From: a virus
Reading direction: 5' to 3' (one strand)
Virus record (IMG/VR): IMGVR_UViG_3300045922_000565
Location: 1-45,848 of that record
Length of the DNA stretch: 45,848 nt
The notes below the pieces were generated by a model that was not told the DNA's origin, ran no database searches, and was given only the letters and a program-made list of their open reading frames with translations. The translations under genes were made by a program, and so were the position numbers. The first letter of the stretch is position 1. Every line of letters starts with the position of its first letter. Shown in pieces: positions 45,578-45,848 of this stretch.

Positions 45578-45848
45578 ATGAAACCTTACGTAAGTCTTGA
45601 CATTGAAACAACAGGCCTAAACCCAAAATCACAAATACTTCAGATTGCTATGGTCTATGATGACCTTAAAACGCCAATCGATCAGCTACCAACATTTAAC
45701 AAAAAGATTTTTTACGAATCATTCTCACATGCCGAACCATACGCTCTCATGATGAATGCTAAATTGATTCAGGAAATGTCAAAGGGTTACGGTAAGCTCG
45801 GAGACGATTGGATTCATAGCGAATATGCAATTGGCTATGTTATTGATT
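45578..45848 (+). CDS. DnaQ-like 3'-5' exonuclease, N-terminal part (cut by window end)
   Basis: ATG with AGGAG SD. SLDIETTGLNPKSQILQIAM is motif Exo I (D-x-E) of the DEDD exonuclease superfamily, with catalytic Asp and Glu. The following segment (PTFNKKIFYESFSHAEPYAL, then MMNAKLIQEM) resembles phage and oligoribonuclease-type DEDD relatives. It would trim DNA or RNA 3' ends; the later Exo II and III motifs lie outside the window. It is the intact parent of the duplicated fragment at 45233. Confidence 0.8.
   Translation, partial: MKPYVSLDIETTGLNPKSQILQIAMVYDDLKTPIDQLPTFNKKIFYESFSHAEPYALMMNAKLIQEMSKGYGKLGDDWIHSEYAIGYVID

Overview
The window is a stretch of an AT-rich tailed double-stranded DNA phage genome, most likely a contractile-tailed (myovirus-type) phage. 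It holds a HK97-fold major capsid protein with scaffold and prohead protease, a tail-tube-like protein, a tail-fibre block, a holin, a tape-measure-like protein, a baseplate hub and a gp5-like spike, plus dense small genes with ATGA/TAATG overlaps and strong Shine-Dalgarno (SD) sequences. No terminase, portal, tail sheath, tRNA or rRNA is visible. The host cannot be named from this sequence.

Layout. (1) 1-8494, minus strand: very large multidomain proteins resembling phage polyvalent/internal virion proteins. They include two ADP-ribosyltransferase-like domains, a GNAT acetyltransferase-like domain, a HExxH zincin motif, an E(I/L)QSD-type domain and a DUF3293-like domain. (2) 9007-13176, minus: head-tail connector-like gene, unknown gene, Nudix hydrolase, GIY-YIG nuclease and a prohead protease with a long extension. 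(3) 13357-15833, plus: possible decoration protein, scaffold and major capsid protein with an Ig-like insertion, closed by a strong terminator. (4) 16004-22758, plus: tail-tube-like protein, holin, fibre and Ig-repeat proteins, and a permuted NlpC/P60-like enzyme. (5) 22764-24074, minus: two small membrane proteins and a winged-helix-like protein facing an intergenic region packed with direct repeats. (6) 24292-30996, plus: small early-type or hypothetical genes, including a protein with 22 tandem six-residue repeats and a PD-(D/E)XK-like protein, then tail-chaperone-like genes. (7) 31075-37082, plus: tape measure, baseplate hub, spike, a CPBP-like membrane protein and a small protein. (8) 37141-39586, minus: two runs of small genes, including three tiny membrane proteins under 50 residues, headed by a nucleotidyltransferase-like gene. 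(9) 39640-45848, plus: a possible small RNA, a possibly structured 200-base non-coding region, small membrane genes, and a family of three genes built from a 26-residue LRV/HEAT-like repeat, ending in a DnaQ-like exonuclease cut by the window edge.

How the parts may work together. The prohead protease, scaffold, capsid and the giant minus-strand proteins look like one head-assembly programme. A 24-residue motif of the capsid N-terminal region recurs inside the 890-residue ADP-ribosyltransferase/acetyltransferase/zincin protein. This suggests, as inference, that this protein is targeted to the prohead or processed there and delivered to the host. A leader element, CAATCTTT, sits just upstream of the start codons of several of these virion genes.

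The most unusual spot is 44.6-45.7 kb. Two exact 40-base copies of an IS200/IS605-like hairpin flank small genes, and a chimeric gene has formed there by joining a copied 5' end of the exonuclease gene to LRV repeats.
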